A stretch of DNA of 64,000 nucleotides from Marinobacter daepoensis DSM 16072 (GCF_000421165.1 NZ_ATWI01000008.1:186001-250000), one strand, 5' to 3'; positions 18,477-27,685 are shown, counted from the first letter of the stretch. Made by a program: numbers and translations. The notes: a model not told the origin generated them from the letters alone.

Positions 18477-19973
18477 ATGGCCTCTGGCGCATTGCTGCCG
18501 GTTTTTGCCTTGATGACCTCGTTGCTGGCTTCGCTGATTATCTTCACCTTGCCCGAGGATCGCGGGCGGGTAAGAACGTTGGTCAACATTGGCGCTGCGC
18601 TCATCAAGCTTGCCTTGGTTGCGGTCATGATCCGGGGGGTGGCGATTGGCCAGGAATACCTGTTGGCATTTGATATGTTGCCGGGGGTTGAGTTTGTGCT
18701 GCGTGCCGACGCGTTGGCGATGTTGTTTGCGGGGCTGTCGGCTCTGTTGTGGTTGCTGACCACGATTTATGCCATTGGTTATCTGGAAGCGTCACCCAAT
18801 CGCAGTCGGTTCTTCGGGTTTTTCAGTCTGTGTGTTGCCAGCACCATGGGGATTGCGCTGGCCGGTAATCTTTTCACCTTTTTTATCTTTTACGAAATGC
18901 TGACGTTGTCTACCTACCCGTTGGTGGTGCACCGGGGGACGCCAAAGGCGTTGAGGGCTGGTCGGAATTACCTCATCTACACCCTGACGGGCGGCGCTGT
19001 GTTGCTGCTTGGGATTGTCTGCTTGCATGGCCTGGTGGGCGACCTCCGGTTTCAGGAAGGTGGTCACTTTGCCGGAGCCGGGCCAGAACTCCGTGGGGCA
19101 TTGCCCTGGGTGTTTTTTTTGCTGGTCTCTGGTCTGGGGGTCAAGGCCGCCCTGGTTCCGCTGCATGGGTGGTTGCCTCAGGCCATGGTGGCTCCGGCGC
19201 CGGTGAGTGCGCTGCTGCATGCGGTGGCTGTGGTCAAAGCCGGTGCATTTGGCATTGTCCGGGTGGTGTTTGAGGTATTCGGGCTGGAGTCGGCCCAAAG
19301 TATGGGGTTGCTGTCGGTTCTGGTCGTGGTCGCTTCAGTCACGATTCTCTACGGCTCTGCGATGGCGCTGTATCAGGTGGATCTCAAGCGCCGATTGGCC
19401 TTCTCGACCATCAGTCAGGTGTCTTACATTGTACTGGGGTTGTGTCTGTTCGGGCCGGTTGGGGCTGCTGGTGGTCTGGTCCACCTGGTGAATCAGGGCA
19501 TCATGAAAATCACGCTTTTCTTTTGTGCGGGTAACTATGCAGAAACCCTTGGTGCACACAGAATTGATGAGCTTGATGGTGCAGGCAAACGTATGCCGGG
19601 AACATCGGTGGCTTTTACCATTGCAGCCTTCGGGATGATCGGTGCGCCTCCTCTGGCCGGGTTTATCACCAAATGGATGCTGGGCATAGGTGCCCTGGCG
19701 GAGGGAATGGATTGGGTTGTCGGGGTACTGATACTCAGCAGTGTGCTGAATGCTGCTTATTTTCTGCCAATTCTGCACCGATTGTGGTTTCGGGAACGAA
19801 CCACACCCTGGCCGAAGGAGTATCGGTGGGGACGGCTTGAAACCAGTGTCTGGTTGTTCTGGCCACCACTGATGACGGCGGTGATGACCATGGCAATCGG
19901 TGTGTTTGCTGCCATGCCGTTCAGCCCGCTGGCCTGGGTTATTTTAATTGTCTCCCGGGAGGTGGCGTTGTGA
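18477..19973 (+). CDS. NuoL/M/N-like antiporter subunit 2
   Basis: 498-aa proton-conducting membrane transporter homologous to NuoM/MrpD/MrpA. All key residues are visible: TM5 Glu140 (FIFYEMLTLS), TM7 Lys (GLGVKAALVPLHGWLP), TM8 Lys (AVAVVKAGAFG) and TM12 Lys (GFITKWML). ATG at 18477, one base after the previous stop, with GGAGG upstream. An extra antiporter-like subunit beyond those of the basic Mbh module. Confidence 0.92.
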   Translation: MASGALLPVFALMTSLLASLIIFTLPEDRGRVRTLVNIGAALIKLALVAVMIRGVAIGQEYLLAFDMLPGVEFVLRADALAMLFAGLSALLWLLTTIYAIGYLEASPNRSRFFGFFSLCVASTMGIALAGNLFTFFIFYEMLTLSTYPLVVHRGTPKALRAGRNYLIYTLTGGAVLLLGIVCLHGLVGDLRFQEGGHFAGAGPELRGALPWVFFLLVSGLGVKAALVPLHGWLPQAMVAPAPVSALLHAVAVVKAGAFGIVRVVFEVFGLESAQSMGLLSVLVVVASVTILYGSAMALYQVDLKRRLAFSTISQVSYIVLGLCLFGPVGAAGGLVHLVNQGIMKITLFFCAGNYAETLGAHRIDELDGAGKRMPGTSVAFTIAAFGMIGAPPLAGFITKWMLGIGALAEGMDWVVGVLILSSVLNAAYFLPILHRLWFRERTTPWPKEYRWGRLETSVWLFWPPLMTAVMTMAIGVFAAMPFSPLAWVILIVSREVAL

Positions 19974-21448
19974 ACGCGGTTGCTCCCCACTTGTTATTGC
20001 TGTCGGTGGTCCTGCCGTTCGGGGCACTGGCGTTGGCCTTGTGGCCCGGAGGCCGGTTTTTCTATCGTTATACCTTGCCCTGGTTGCCTTTGCCGGCTTT
20101 GTGTCTTGGCATGCTGGCACCGGACAGTTCGTTGGAATTGCCCTGGCTGCTGAATGGTGGCCTGTGGCTGGTGGACGATCTCCGGCGCACGTTTCTGGTG
20201 GTAACTGCTCTGGTGTGGTCGGTGTCCGGACTGTTTGCTGTGGGGTACCTGAAACGAGTTCATCAGACCCGTTTCTGCGTATTCTGGACGCTCACACTCG
20301 CCGGTAATCTGGGCCTGATCGTGGCCGCCGATATTGCCAGCTTTTACAGTTTTTTTGCCCTGATGACCTTTGCCGGATACGGGCTGGTGGTGCATGAGGG
20401 GACGGTTGACGCCAATCGGGCCGGGCGAATTTATCTGGCTATGGCGGTGGCGGGAGAAATGGCCATTCTGGCGGGGCTGTTGATGTCAGCGGAGCTGGCA
20501 GACAGCGCACGGCTGTCGGATCTTCCGGGTGCCATTGCCCGATCAGAGCAGAGAGACCTGATTGTGCTGTTGCTATTGGCAGGGTTCGGGGTAAAAGCAG
20601 GCTTGCCCTTGCTCCATTTCTGGTTGCCCCTGGCTCACCCCGTAGCGCCGACTCCGGCCAGCGCGGTGCTCAGTGGCGCCATGATAAAGGCGGGGCTGTT
20701 GGGGTGGATGCTGACTTTGCCGTTTGGTGAGGTGTCTATGCCTGTCTGGGGCAATGCCCTTGTGCTGCTCGGTGTTCTGGGCGCACTGGGTGGGGCCGCA
20801 CTTGGGCTGGGGCAGCGTCGCGCGAAAGCCGTTCTGGCCTATTCCAGTATCAGCCAGATGGGCCTGATGGTCTTGATGGTAGGAGCGGCACTGGCTGAGG
20901 CCCGGCAGGCTGGAACCCTGCTTGCGGTTGTCGCTTTGTATGGCTTGCACCATGGCCTCGCGAAAGGCAGTTTGTTTTTGTCGACGGCGCTGGCATTGCC
21001 AGAAAGGCGGTCTGGCCGGTGGTTGCTGTGGGGGCTGATTGCCTTGCCCGGGTTATCGCTGGCAGGGCTGCCATTTACCAGTGGTTCTGCGGCGAAACTG
21101 GCGATGAAAGACGTGCTGGCCCCTCCAGACTATCATTTTGCCATGGCCTCCTGGTTGCCGGCTTTCATGAGTGCGGGTGCGGTGGCCACCATGCTGCTGA
21201 TTCTGCGGTTTCTCCAGGTGCAGAATCAGGGCGCAGCCAGGGGCGACAACGTTCTGTGTTTGTGGCTGGGTTGGGCCGCGTCATTGCTGGCCAGTGTTCT
21301 CTTGTTCTGGGTTCTGCCATGGCCTGAGTCCGTGCCGGATAAACGCTGGCTGCACGAGATGCTGGCGGGGGCATGGGGGCTGACTTGGCCTATGCTGCTG
21401 GCCATCGGATCAGCCGCCGTGGTGGCGTGTTTATTCAGGCAGCGTTAG
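19970..21448 (+). CDS. NuoL/M/N-like antiporter subunit 3, TM5 glutamate replaced by alanine
   Basis: 492-aa homologue of the two preceding subunits, starting at a GTG that overlaps the previous stop. Aligned without gaps to subunit 2 over 44 residues from the shared RF, the essential TM5 Glu is Ala130 (FFALMTFAGY; codon GCC at 20357-20359). The TM7 Lys (GFGVKAGLPLLHFWLP), TM8 Lys (AMIKAGLL) and a TM12 Lys (GSAAKLAM) remain. It may be a structural or altered-pathway subunit. The protein is otherwise intact and shows no frameshift. Confidence 0.92.
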   Translation: MNAVAPHLLLLSVVLPFGALALALWPGGRFFYRYTLPWLPLPALCLGMLAPDSSLELPWLLNGGLWLVDDLRRTFLVVTALVWSVSGLFAVGYLKRVHQTRFCVFWTLTLAGNLGLIVAADIASFYSFFALMTFAGYGLVVHEGTVDANRAGRIYLAMAVAGEMAILAGLLMSAELADSARLSDLPGAIARSEQRDLIVLLLLAGFGVKAGLPLLHFWLPLAHPVAPTPASAVLSGAMIKAGLLGWMLTLPFGEVSMPVWGNALVLLGVLGALGGAALGLGQRRAKAVLAYSSISQMGLMVLMVGAALAEARQAGTLLAVVALYGLHHGLAKGSLFLSTALALPERRSGRWLLWGLIALPGLSLAGLPFTSGSAAKLAMKDVLAPPDYHFAMASWLPAFMSAGAVATMLLILRFLQVQNQGAARGDNVLCLWLGWAASLLASVLLFWVLPWPESVPDKRWLHEMLAGAWGLTWPMLLAIGSAAVVACLFRQR

Positions 21449-21535
21449 CTGAGCGGTGTTTGGGTGTGCTTCCGGGGCGAACACCATCAGTAATGATTAA
21501 TGGATGTATGTGACAGAGTTTTAGGAGGTTTTCCC

Positions 21536-23224
21536 ATGTCCCGATTTGATGATGACATCCAGCCGCCAGTAGCTCTGATTTTCGACTGGCACGGCACCCT
21601 GGTGGATACTCACGATGCCATGTTCAGCGCCATGGAGGAGATGTTGCCGCAACTGGAAGAGCTGGGGCTGGTTGACCAGTTGCTTCCGGAAGCTGAGTGT
21701 CGGACGGAAGACGATGCCCGGCTGGTGCGATATATCCGCATTTATCGACGGTTGCACCCCCGTATCCTGGCTGAAAGACGGGTGTCCCGTACGGACATAT
21801 TCAATGCCATCTTTGGTGACAACAAAGCCGCCAAATGGATCGCTCATAAAGCGTATAACCAGGCATATCGGAAGTACTTTGGACAGGTGAAACCGTTTCA
21901 GCCCGGAGCCTATGAGTACCTGTCGGCGTTAAAAGCTATGGGTATCAAACTGGCGGTGTGCACCAATCGGAACCGGGAGTTTCTGGACCAGGAACTGACG
22001 ATTGTCGATGAGGGGCGATGGCAGTCGATGTTTGATGCCACGGTGTGTGCCGACGATGTCACCGAATACAAGCCCGACCCGGAAGTGATTCTTAAGGCCC
22101 TGGATGAACTGTCTGTCTCCGGAGGGAAGCACATCTGGTACATGGGGGACAGCTACGTCGACATGCTCACCGCTCATCGTGCGGGTGTGGCCGGTGTTTT
22201 TTACAATGGGGCTGGCTGGGAGCCGGACCGGATTGGCAGCTGGTTTACCCGGCGAGATGCCCCGGCGGCGGTTCTCGACAGTTTTGAAGACCTGATGGAT
22301 TTGCTGGCTTTGCTGGAGCGGGGAGCGCCGACACAGTTCAGAGCCCCTCCGGCTGAGGTTCGCCCCAAACCCTTCCCGCCACCGGAACGACCGGAGCCCC
22401 GTATCGAACCGGATTGGCATCCGGCGGTGGTCCGGCTGATTCGCCCAGCGGTGATTTTGTTTGATTGGCACGCCACTCTGGTTGATACCCTTGATGCCAT
22501 GTATCACGCAGTGGACGATATGTTGCCGGACTTCCATAAACTGGGGCTGATGAACCGGATGGTAGCACCGGAAGACAGCAAAACCCCGGAAGACGCGCGC
22601 CTGGTTGCCTATGTGCGGGAGTTTGCAAAGTTACACCCAAAGGTAAAAGCAGACCGGAAAATCTCCCGAACGGATATCTTTGAGGTGCTGTTCGGAGAGG
22701 ATCAGGAGGCCAAACAGGTTGCCCACAAAGCTTTCAACCACCATTACCGGAATCACTACGGTACGGTGAAGGCTTTCGAGCCCAGGGTCCGTGAGATGCT
22801 GGAGGGACTGCGTAAACTGGGTATTCAGGTGGGGGTGATCACCAACCGGGACCGGGAATTCTTTGAGCATGAACTCGCTGCCGTTGAAGAGACCGGCTGG
22901 ACCCATTTGTTTGACGTTAACGTCTGCGGTGACGATACACCATTGCGAAAGCCTCATCCGGACCAGTTGTTGCTGGCGGTACAGAAGCTGGATTACCCGC
23001 CTGATCCCAGTGTCTGGTACGTAGGCGATTCCACTACAGACATCATCGCAGCCAAGCGGGCTGGAATGACGGCCGTCTTCTTCAATGGAGCCCAGTGGGA
23101 CCTGCCGTGGCTGAACCGAATCTTTCCGGGAACCCACAAACATCCGGATAAGCCGGATGTGGTGGTGAATGATTTTTCGGAATTCTGGGCGCTGGTGCTG
23201 GCCTGTGAAATCGGTCCCCCTTAA
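21536..23224 (+). CDS. Tandem-duplicated HAD-superfamily protein
   Basis: 562-aa cytoplasmic protein made of two homologous HAD phosphatase-like halves (about residues 8-262 and 302-560) joined by a Pro-rich linker. Each half has motif I as DWH (Asp17-Trp-His19-Gly-Thr and Asp310-Trp-His312-Ala-Thr), motif II Thr (CTNRN, ITNRD), a motif III Lys (YKPDP, RKPHP) and motif IV GDSxxD. The nucleophile Asp is kept, but the acid/base Asp two residues later is His in both halves. ATG at 21536 with GGAGG upstream. It follows the antiporter genes by 87 bases and may be the last gene of that operon. Substrate unknown. Confidence 0.85.
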   Translation: MSRFDDDIQPPVALIFDWHGTLVDTHDAMFSAMEEMLPQLEELGLVDQLLPEAECRTEDDARLVRYIRIYRRLHPRILAERRVSRTDIFNAIFGDNKAAKWIAHKAYNQAYRKYFGQVKPFQPGAYEYLSALKAMGIKLAVCTNRNREFLDQELTIVDEGRWQSMFDATVCADDVTEYKPDPEVILKALDELSVSGGKHIWYMGDSYVDMLTAHRAGVAGVFYNGAGWEPDRIGSWFTRRDAPAAVLDSFEDLMDLLALLERGAPTQFRAPPAEVRPKPFPPPERPEPRIEPDWHPAVVRLIRPAVILFDWHATLVDTLDAMYHAVDDMLPDFHKLGLMNRMVAPEDSKTPEDARLVAYVREFAKLHPKVKADRKISRTDIFEVLFGEDQEAKQVAHKAFNHHYRNHYGTVKAFEPRVREMLEGLRKLGIQVGVITNRDREFFEHELAAVEETGWTHLFDVNVCGDDTPLRKPHPDQLLLAVQKLDYPPDPSVWYVGDSTTDIIAAKRAGMTAVFFNGAQWDLPWLNRIFPGTHKHPDKPDVVVNDFSEFWALVLACEIGPP

Positions 23225-24471
23225 CGGGGAAGGGGCGACCGGCCATGCAGGACGTGTTCGATGTCCAGGCCGAAGATCAACACCCCTTCCAGCTGGTTAC
23301 TGGGTTCGCTCAGGGGCACGGGAAAACTGACGGTCACCTGAAACCGGGCGGTAGAGGCATCGTATCGGATGGGCGAGATCCAGATGTCTTTTTTTCGCTC
23401 AACGCCCAGCTCAGGTTCTCCTGCAATTTCCTGAAATTTCCGCTCATCGCCCTGCCAGTAATCCGAGGACAGCCGGCTCATGGCCACCAGGGCTCCGGAC
23501 CGGTCGGTGAGAAAGACCTCCGTGACCATCGGGGCGTGAGCCGCCTGCCAGTGGGCCAGTGCCTCAGATGCTGGCAAGGCCAGAATTTCTCTGGCCAGCG
23601 GTGTCGGGAGGTGGGGGGCCAGGGCCTGCCAGAGAACGTCTTTGTTGAGAATGTCGGTGAGGTTGTCGTAGGCCGGCCCCTGCGACAGTGCGTTGCCCAG
23701 ATTCACGGCCGGCGACAGATCCCTCAGCAGGGTTTGTGTAATCTGCCGCACTTGCAAACGCTCTGGTTCGGTGAGCTTCAGGCTGGGTGTCGGGCAGTTG
23801 GCCAGATGGTCATTGAACGTGGAAACGAACTGCGGATGGCTGTTGGCAAGGTTGGGGTTCACGTACAGGTACAGAGGTGCATAGCGCACGAATTCGGATG
23901 ATAGCTCTGCCCGGTGGTTCGATGAAATGTTCTGAAGGTACTCCATGGCCCGGCCATCCATGAGGGCCAGGTCGATGCGCTTGCGCGCCAGCAATGCCGG
24001 CAGCTGTTCTGCGCCTGCAACTGTAATGAAGGGCGTTATTCCGTGCTCCTCAAGCCAGATGTTCTCGTTGCTGCCGCTGACAACGCCCACTTTGGCGTTC
24101 TGAGGGTTGGGAGGCTGTTCGGCGGTGAAGAACCAGTGCCACTTCTCCAGCGCAACCGGGTTGGTGCGAATGGCATTTTCGTCCAGCGTTTTGGTGGGGC
24201 CAACGGCAAAGTAGCCGTCAACCAGATTGCGCTCAAGTGAGTAACGGGCCCTGCTTTGTGGCATCAGACTGATGAAGGCTTCGTGGCCTGCCTGTCTGAG
24301 TGCGCAGCGGATGGTTTCAGTGGTTTCGCCTGAGACCAGAGGTGTCCGGGGGGCGGAGTTTTGATAAGGAGGGGCCAGGAATGTGTAAAAACTGAACACT
24401 GGGTGGCCTGCACTCACCGCTATCGGGACCAGAACCAGCCAGGTTCCGGCGATAAGGGTGCGTAAATCCAT
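23221..24471 (-). CDS. Periplasmic solute-binding protein with C-terminal Cache-like domain
   Basis: 416-aa exported protein: signal peptide (to about residue 21), then a type-3 extracellular solute-binding fold (about 22-240; SLMPQSRARYSLERNLVDGYF, VGVVSGSNENIWLEE, RIDLALMDGRAMEYL), then a Cache/PDC-like ligand-binding region (about 300-405; VFLTDRSGALVAMS). No kinase or transporter domain is attached or adjacent, so it may be a soluble sensor that acts through a partner elsewhere. Its stop overlaps that of the HAD gene on the other strand (TTAA at 23221-23224). Confidence 0.7.
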   Translation of the reverse strand: MDLRTLIAGTWLVLVPIAVSAGHPVFSFYTFLAPPYQNSAPRTPLVSGETTETIRCALRQAGHEAFISLMPQSRARYSLERNLVDGYFAVGPTKTLDENAIRTNPVALEKWHWFFTAEQPPNPQNAKVGVVSGSNENIWLEEHGITPFITVAGAEQLPALLARKRIDLALMDGRAMEYLQNISSNHRAELSSEFVRYAPLYLYVNPNLANSHPQFVSTFNDHLANCPTPSLKLTEPERLQVRQITQTLLRDLSPAVNLGNALSQGPAYDNLTDILNKDVLWQALAPHLPTPLAREILALPASEALAHWQAAHAPMVTEVFLTDRSGALVAMSRLSSDYWQGDERKFQEIAGEPELGVERKKDIWISPIRYDASTARFQVTVSFPVPLSEPSNQLEGVLIFGLDIEHVLHGRSPLPR

Positions 24472-24564
24472 GTACGTGCTCCGGCTTCCGGTTTTTTGAC
24501 AATGCAGAGATCATAGCAGCCAGTCCGTTTGTTTGCCGTATTTCCTGCGTTCTGACTGTGGTGT

Positions 24565-26097
24565 TCACAGCTGATCAAGGTTATCCAGCAGCCATTGGGC
24601 CCGGGCCAGCAGGGCTTCTTGTTTTTCCGGTTTCTGTCGGTCCCAGTTCCGATACATCATGGTCATCCGGGGATTGGCGGCGAAGGCGTCCCGGTGGCGG
24701 TCAAGAAAATGCCAATACAGGCTGTTAAATGGGCAGGCGCGTTCACTGGTCGTTTCCTGAACCCGATAGTGGCAGTTCTGGCAATGGTCAGACATCCGCT
24801 GAATGTACTTTCCGCTGGCCGCATACGGTTTGGAACCCAGATACCCCCCGTCGGCATGCATGACCATTCCCAGAGTGTTGGGAAGTTCCACCCAGTCGAA
24901 GGCGTCCAGGTACACGGCGAGATACCAGTCGCAGATGGCTTCCGGTCTGACTCCGGCCAGGAGAGCAAAATTGCCGGTGACCATCAGCCGCTGTATATGA
25001 TGGGCATAAGCGTTGCGATGGGTGGCGTCGATCGCACGGTGCATGCAACGCATCCGGGTTTCTCCGGTCCAGTAGAACCAGGGAAGATCCCGGGTGTTGT
25101 TCAGTCGGTTCTCGTGTGCGTAGTCTGGCATCAGGAGCCAGTAGATTCCCCGAACAAACTCCCGCCAGCCGATGATCTGTCGGATGAATCCCTCAACGGC
25201 GTTCAAGGGCGCCTGGCCGGAATACCAGGCTCTGGCAGCGGCTTCGCAAACTTCCAGCGGGTCCAGGAGACCGGTATTCAGATACGGGGATAGGACAGAA
25301 TGAAAGAGCCAGTCTTCGTTGTCGGACATGGCGTCCTGATAATCGCCAAATCCGGGCAGAGCAACGTCGATGAAATGAGCCAGTGCCTGCCTGGCCTGGT
25401 CCGCCGTGACCGCATAACAAAAATCCCCGGTGGTTCCGAAGTGGTCGGGAAAATGCTCGTTCACCAGGTCAATCACGTTCCGGGTGATGTCGTCCGGCTC
25501 CACGAGGAAAGGGGGTGGGGCGGATGGCTGGCCGTTCCATTTCTTGCGGTTGTTGGCATCGTAGTTCCAGTCACCGCCTTCGGGGCGGGCATCCTCCGTC
25601 ATCAGTAGCCCGGTTTTACGGCGCATCTCCCGATAGAAAAACTCCATACGGAGCTGTTTTTTGCCCTCGGCCCAGTGGGCGAACGCGGCTTTGGTGCAAA
25701 GAAAACGGGTGTCCGTGCGGATCTCCACCGGAAGACCCAGGCTCTTGTGCCATTGGCAGATCTGTTGGTGTAGCCGCCATTCACCGCATTCGGTGGTGAT
25801 CACCCGTTCTGGCTGGTGTTCTCTGGCCACGTGTCTGACGACTTGCTCCAGAGACTGCGCTGCGTTCCCGGGGTGGTAAGCCTGATAAATTACGTGCCAG
25901 CCTTGCGATTCAAGCTCCCGGGCGAAGTGCCTCATGGCGCTGAAAATAAACACCAGCTTTTTCTTGTGATGATTGGCGTAGCTTGCTTCGTCCCGGACTT
26001 CAGCCATGACAATCAGGTCTTTGTCCGGGTCTGCGTCGTTGAGTGCAGAGAGGTTCGGGCTGAGTTGGTCGCCAAGAATCAGAATGAGATTTGCCAT
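24565..26097 (-). CDS. phrB: FeS-type bacterial photolyase/cryptochrome (CryPro/FeS-BCP, (6-4) photolyase-like)
   Basis: 510-aa flavoprotein of the prokaryotic photolyase-related group that carries a 4Fe-4S cluster. The four expected cysteines are present with the spacing of Agrobacterium PhrB: one in RMRCMH, then 88 residues on CQNC, and the last 13 residues after that (RACPFN). The N-terminal Rossmann domain (LILILGDQLSPN) and the FAD-binding region (ELPNTLGMVMHADGG, YLGSKPYAASGKYI) are clear. Such proteins repair (6-4) photoproducts. It is divergent from hemN. Confidence 0.9.
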   Translation of the reverse strand: MANLILILGDQLSPNLSALNDADPDKDLIVMAEVRDEASYANHHKKKLVFIFSAMRHFARELESQGWHVIYQAYHPGNAAQSLEQVVRHVAREHQPERVITTECGEWRLHQQICQWHKSLGLPVEIRTDTRFLCTKAAFAHWAEGKKQLRMEFFYREMRRKTGLLMTEDARPEGGDWNYDANNRKKWNGQPSAPPPFLVEPDDITRNVIDLVNEHFPDHFGTTGDFCYAVTADQARQALAHFIDVALPGFGDYQDAMSDNEDWLFHSVLSPYLNTGLLDPLEVCEAAARAWYSGQAPLNAVEGFIRQIIGWREFVRGIYWLLMPDYAHENRLNNTRDLPWFYWTGETRMRCMHRAIDATHRNAYAHHIQRLMVTGNFALLAGVRPEAICDWYLAVYLDAFDWVELPNTLGMVMHADGGYLGSKPYAASGKYIQRMSDHCQNCHYRVQETTSERACPFNSLYWHFLDRHRDAFAANPRMTMMYRNWDRQKPEKQEALLARAQWLLDNLDQL

Positions 26098-26184
26098 GGT
26101 TCGCCGGCCGGTATTTTCCTTTGGAGGTAGGTGGAATACGCCATCAGCTCAAGAGTGGTTCATTGGTTAAGCTGATACACTCAA

Positions 26185-26198
26185 ATGATGCGCATCAA
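26185..26198. promoter_or_regulatory. FNR/Dnr-type box upstream of hemN
   Basis: ATGAT-GCGC-ATCAA, 9 of 10 to the FNR consensus, 78-91 bases upstream of hemN in the phrB/hemN divergent region. Anaerobic control of hemN by FNR-family proteins (Anr/Dnr) is known in pseudomonads. Confidence 0.75.
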
Positions 26199-26275
26199 AT
26201 CGTGGCCGCCGCTGGTCAGGCATAATAGGCGCTTTCCAGCATGCTGATCTTCCATTCGACGTTAGAGTTTTTACT

Positions 26276-27685
26276 ATGGCTTCTGATACCGCTGCAGCAA
26301 ATCATCTGCCCGCTTTTATCTGGGACGAAGCGCTCATTCGGCGCTATGATCTGAGTGGCCCCCGTTACACTTCGTACCCGACGGCAGTGGAATTCAGCCA
26401 CGACTTTTCCATCGAAGACATGGTGAAAGCTGCTGGCCGGAGCAAGGCGGCCGGAGGCCCGATTTCGCTGTATACCCACCTGCCGTTCTGTGCACACCTT
26501 TGCTACTACTGCGCCTGCAACAAAGTAATTACCAAAAAGCGCGACAAAGCTATGCCGTATGTGGAGCGGGTGCTCAGAGAGGCCGCGCTTCAGTCAAAGT
26601 TGTTTGGTGCCGACCGCCCGGTACAGCAATTGCACTGGGGCGGAGGGACGCCTACGTTCCTGCCGAAAGATGTCATGCAACACCTGATGGCCGGTTACGG
26701 TGAACTGTTTAATCTGCAGGCCGGTGAGGACCGCGATTACAGTGTCGAGATCGACCCCCGCGAGGTGGATGAAGATACCCTTCCCACGCTGTGGCAGCTT
26801 GGATTCAACCGGATCAGCCTTGGGGTTCAGGACGTTAACCCGAAGGTTCAGAAAGCGGTGAACCGGGTCCAGCCCCGGGAAATGACAGAAGCGGTCCTGA
26901 GTGAAGCCCGCCGTATTGGCTTTCGCTCCATCAACCTGGACCTGATCTATGGCCTTCCGTATCAGACTCCCGACAGTTTTTCGGAAACCCTGGAATCAGT
27001 GATTGAGCTGTCGCCGGACCGGCTCTCTGTGTTCAGTTATGCCCACCTGCCGGATCGTTTCTATCCGCAAACGCGGATTCAGGCCGATACCTTGCCCAGC
27101 CCGCAGCAGAAACTGACCATTCTTCATAACACCATCAACCGTTTGCTGGAGGCCGGGTACGAGTATATTGGCATGGATCACTTTGCCAAGCCGGACGACA
27201 GTCTGGCGGTGGCTCAGCGAGAGGGCCGGCTGCATCGGAATTTTCAGGGATACACCACGCACTCTGATTGTGATCTGGTGTCCTTGGGGGTATCTGCCAT
27301 TGGTCAGACGGACGATGCCTACTTCCAGAACAATCATGACCTGCCGTCCTGGGAGGCGTCTGTGGATGCCGGGCAACTGGCCATTGTCCGCGGGGTTGGC
27401 CTGACCCGGGATGACCGCATTCGCCGATGGGTGATCGGGCAACTGATCTGTCAGTTCCGGCTGGACCGTTCACAGTTTACCCAAGCCTGGGGTGAGGATT
27501 TTGACCGTTACTTCGCGGATGAGCTGAATCGCCTGAAACCTATGGTTCAGGACGAGCTGGTGGGCGACGATGGCGATCGCCTGCAGGTTCAGCCTGCCGG
27601 ACGCCTGCTGATACGGGCGATCTGCCAGATTTTTGATCTGTATCGCAAAGAAGGCGCCAGTCAACGGTTTTCGCGCATCATCTGA
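26276..27685 (+). CDS. hemN: Oxygen-independent coproporphyrinogen III oxidase HemN
   Basis: 469-aa radical-SAM enzyme converting coproporphyrinogen III to protoporphyrinogen IX without oxygen, needed to make heme during denitrification. The radical-SAM cluster motif CAHLCYYCAC and the SAM-binding segments LHWGGGTPTFLP and EIDPREVDEDTL are visible; the C-terminal HemN domain is complete. Length is typical of true HemN rather than HemW. An FNR-like box precedes it and an intrinsic terminator follows. Confidence 0.96.
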   Translation: MASDTAAANHLPAFIWDEALIRRYDLSGPRYTSYPTAVEFSHDFSIEDMVKAAGRSKAAGGPISLYTHLPFCAHLCYYCACNKVITKKRDKAMPYVERVLREAALQSKLFGADRPVQQLHWGGGTPTFLPKDVMQHLMAGYGELFNLQAGEDRDYSVEIDPREVDEDTLPTLWQLGFNRISLGVQDVNPKVQKAVNRVQPREMTEAVLSEARRIGFRSINLDLIYGLPYQTPDSFSETLESVIELSPDRLSVFSYAHLPDRFYPQTRIQADTLPSPQQKLTILHNTINRLLEAGYEYIGMDHFAKPDDSLAVAQREGRLHRNFQGYTTHSDCDLVSLGVSAIGQTDDAYFQNNHDLPSWEASVDAGQLAIVRGVGLTRDDRIRRWVIGQLICQFRLDRSQFTQAWGEDFDRYFADELNRLKPMVQDELVGDDGDRLQVQPAGRLLIRAICQIFDLYRKEGASQRFSRII

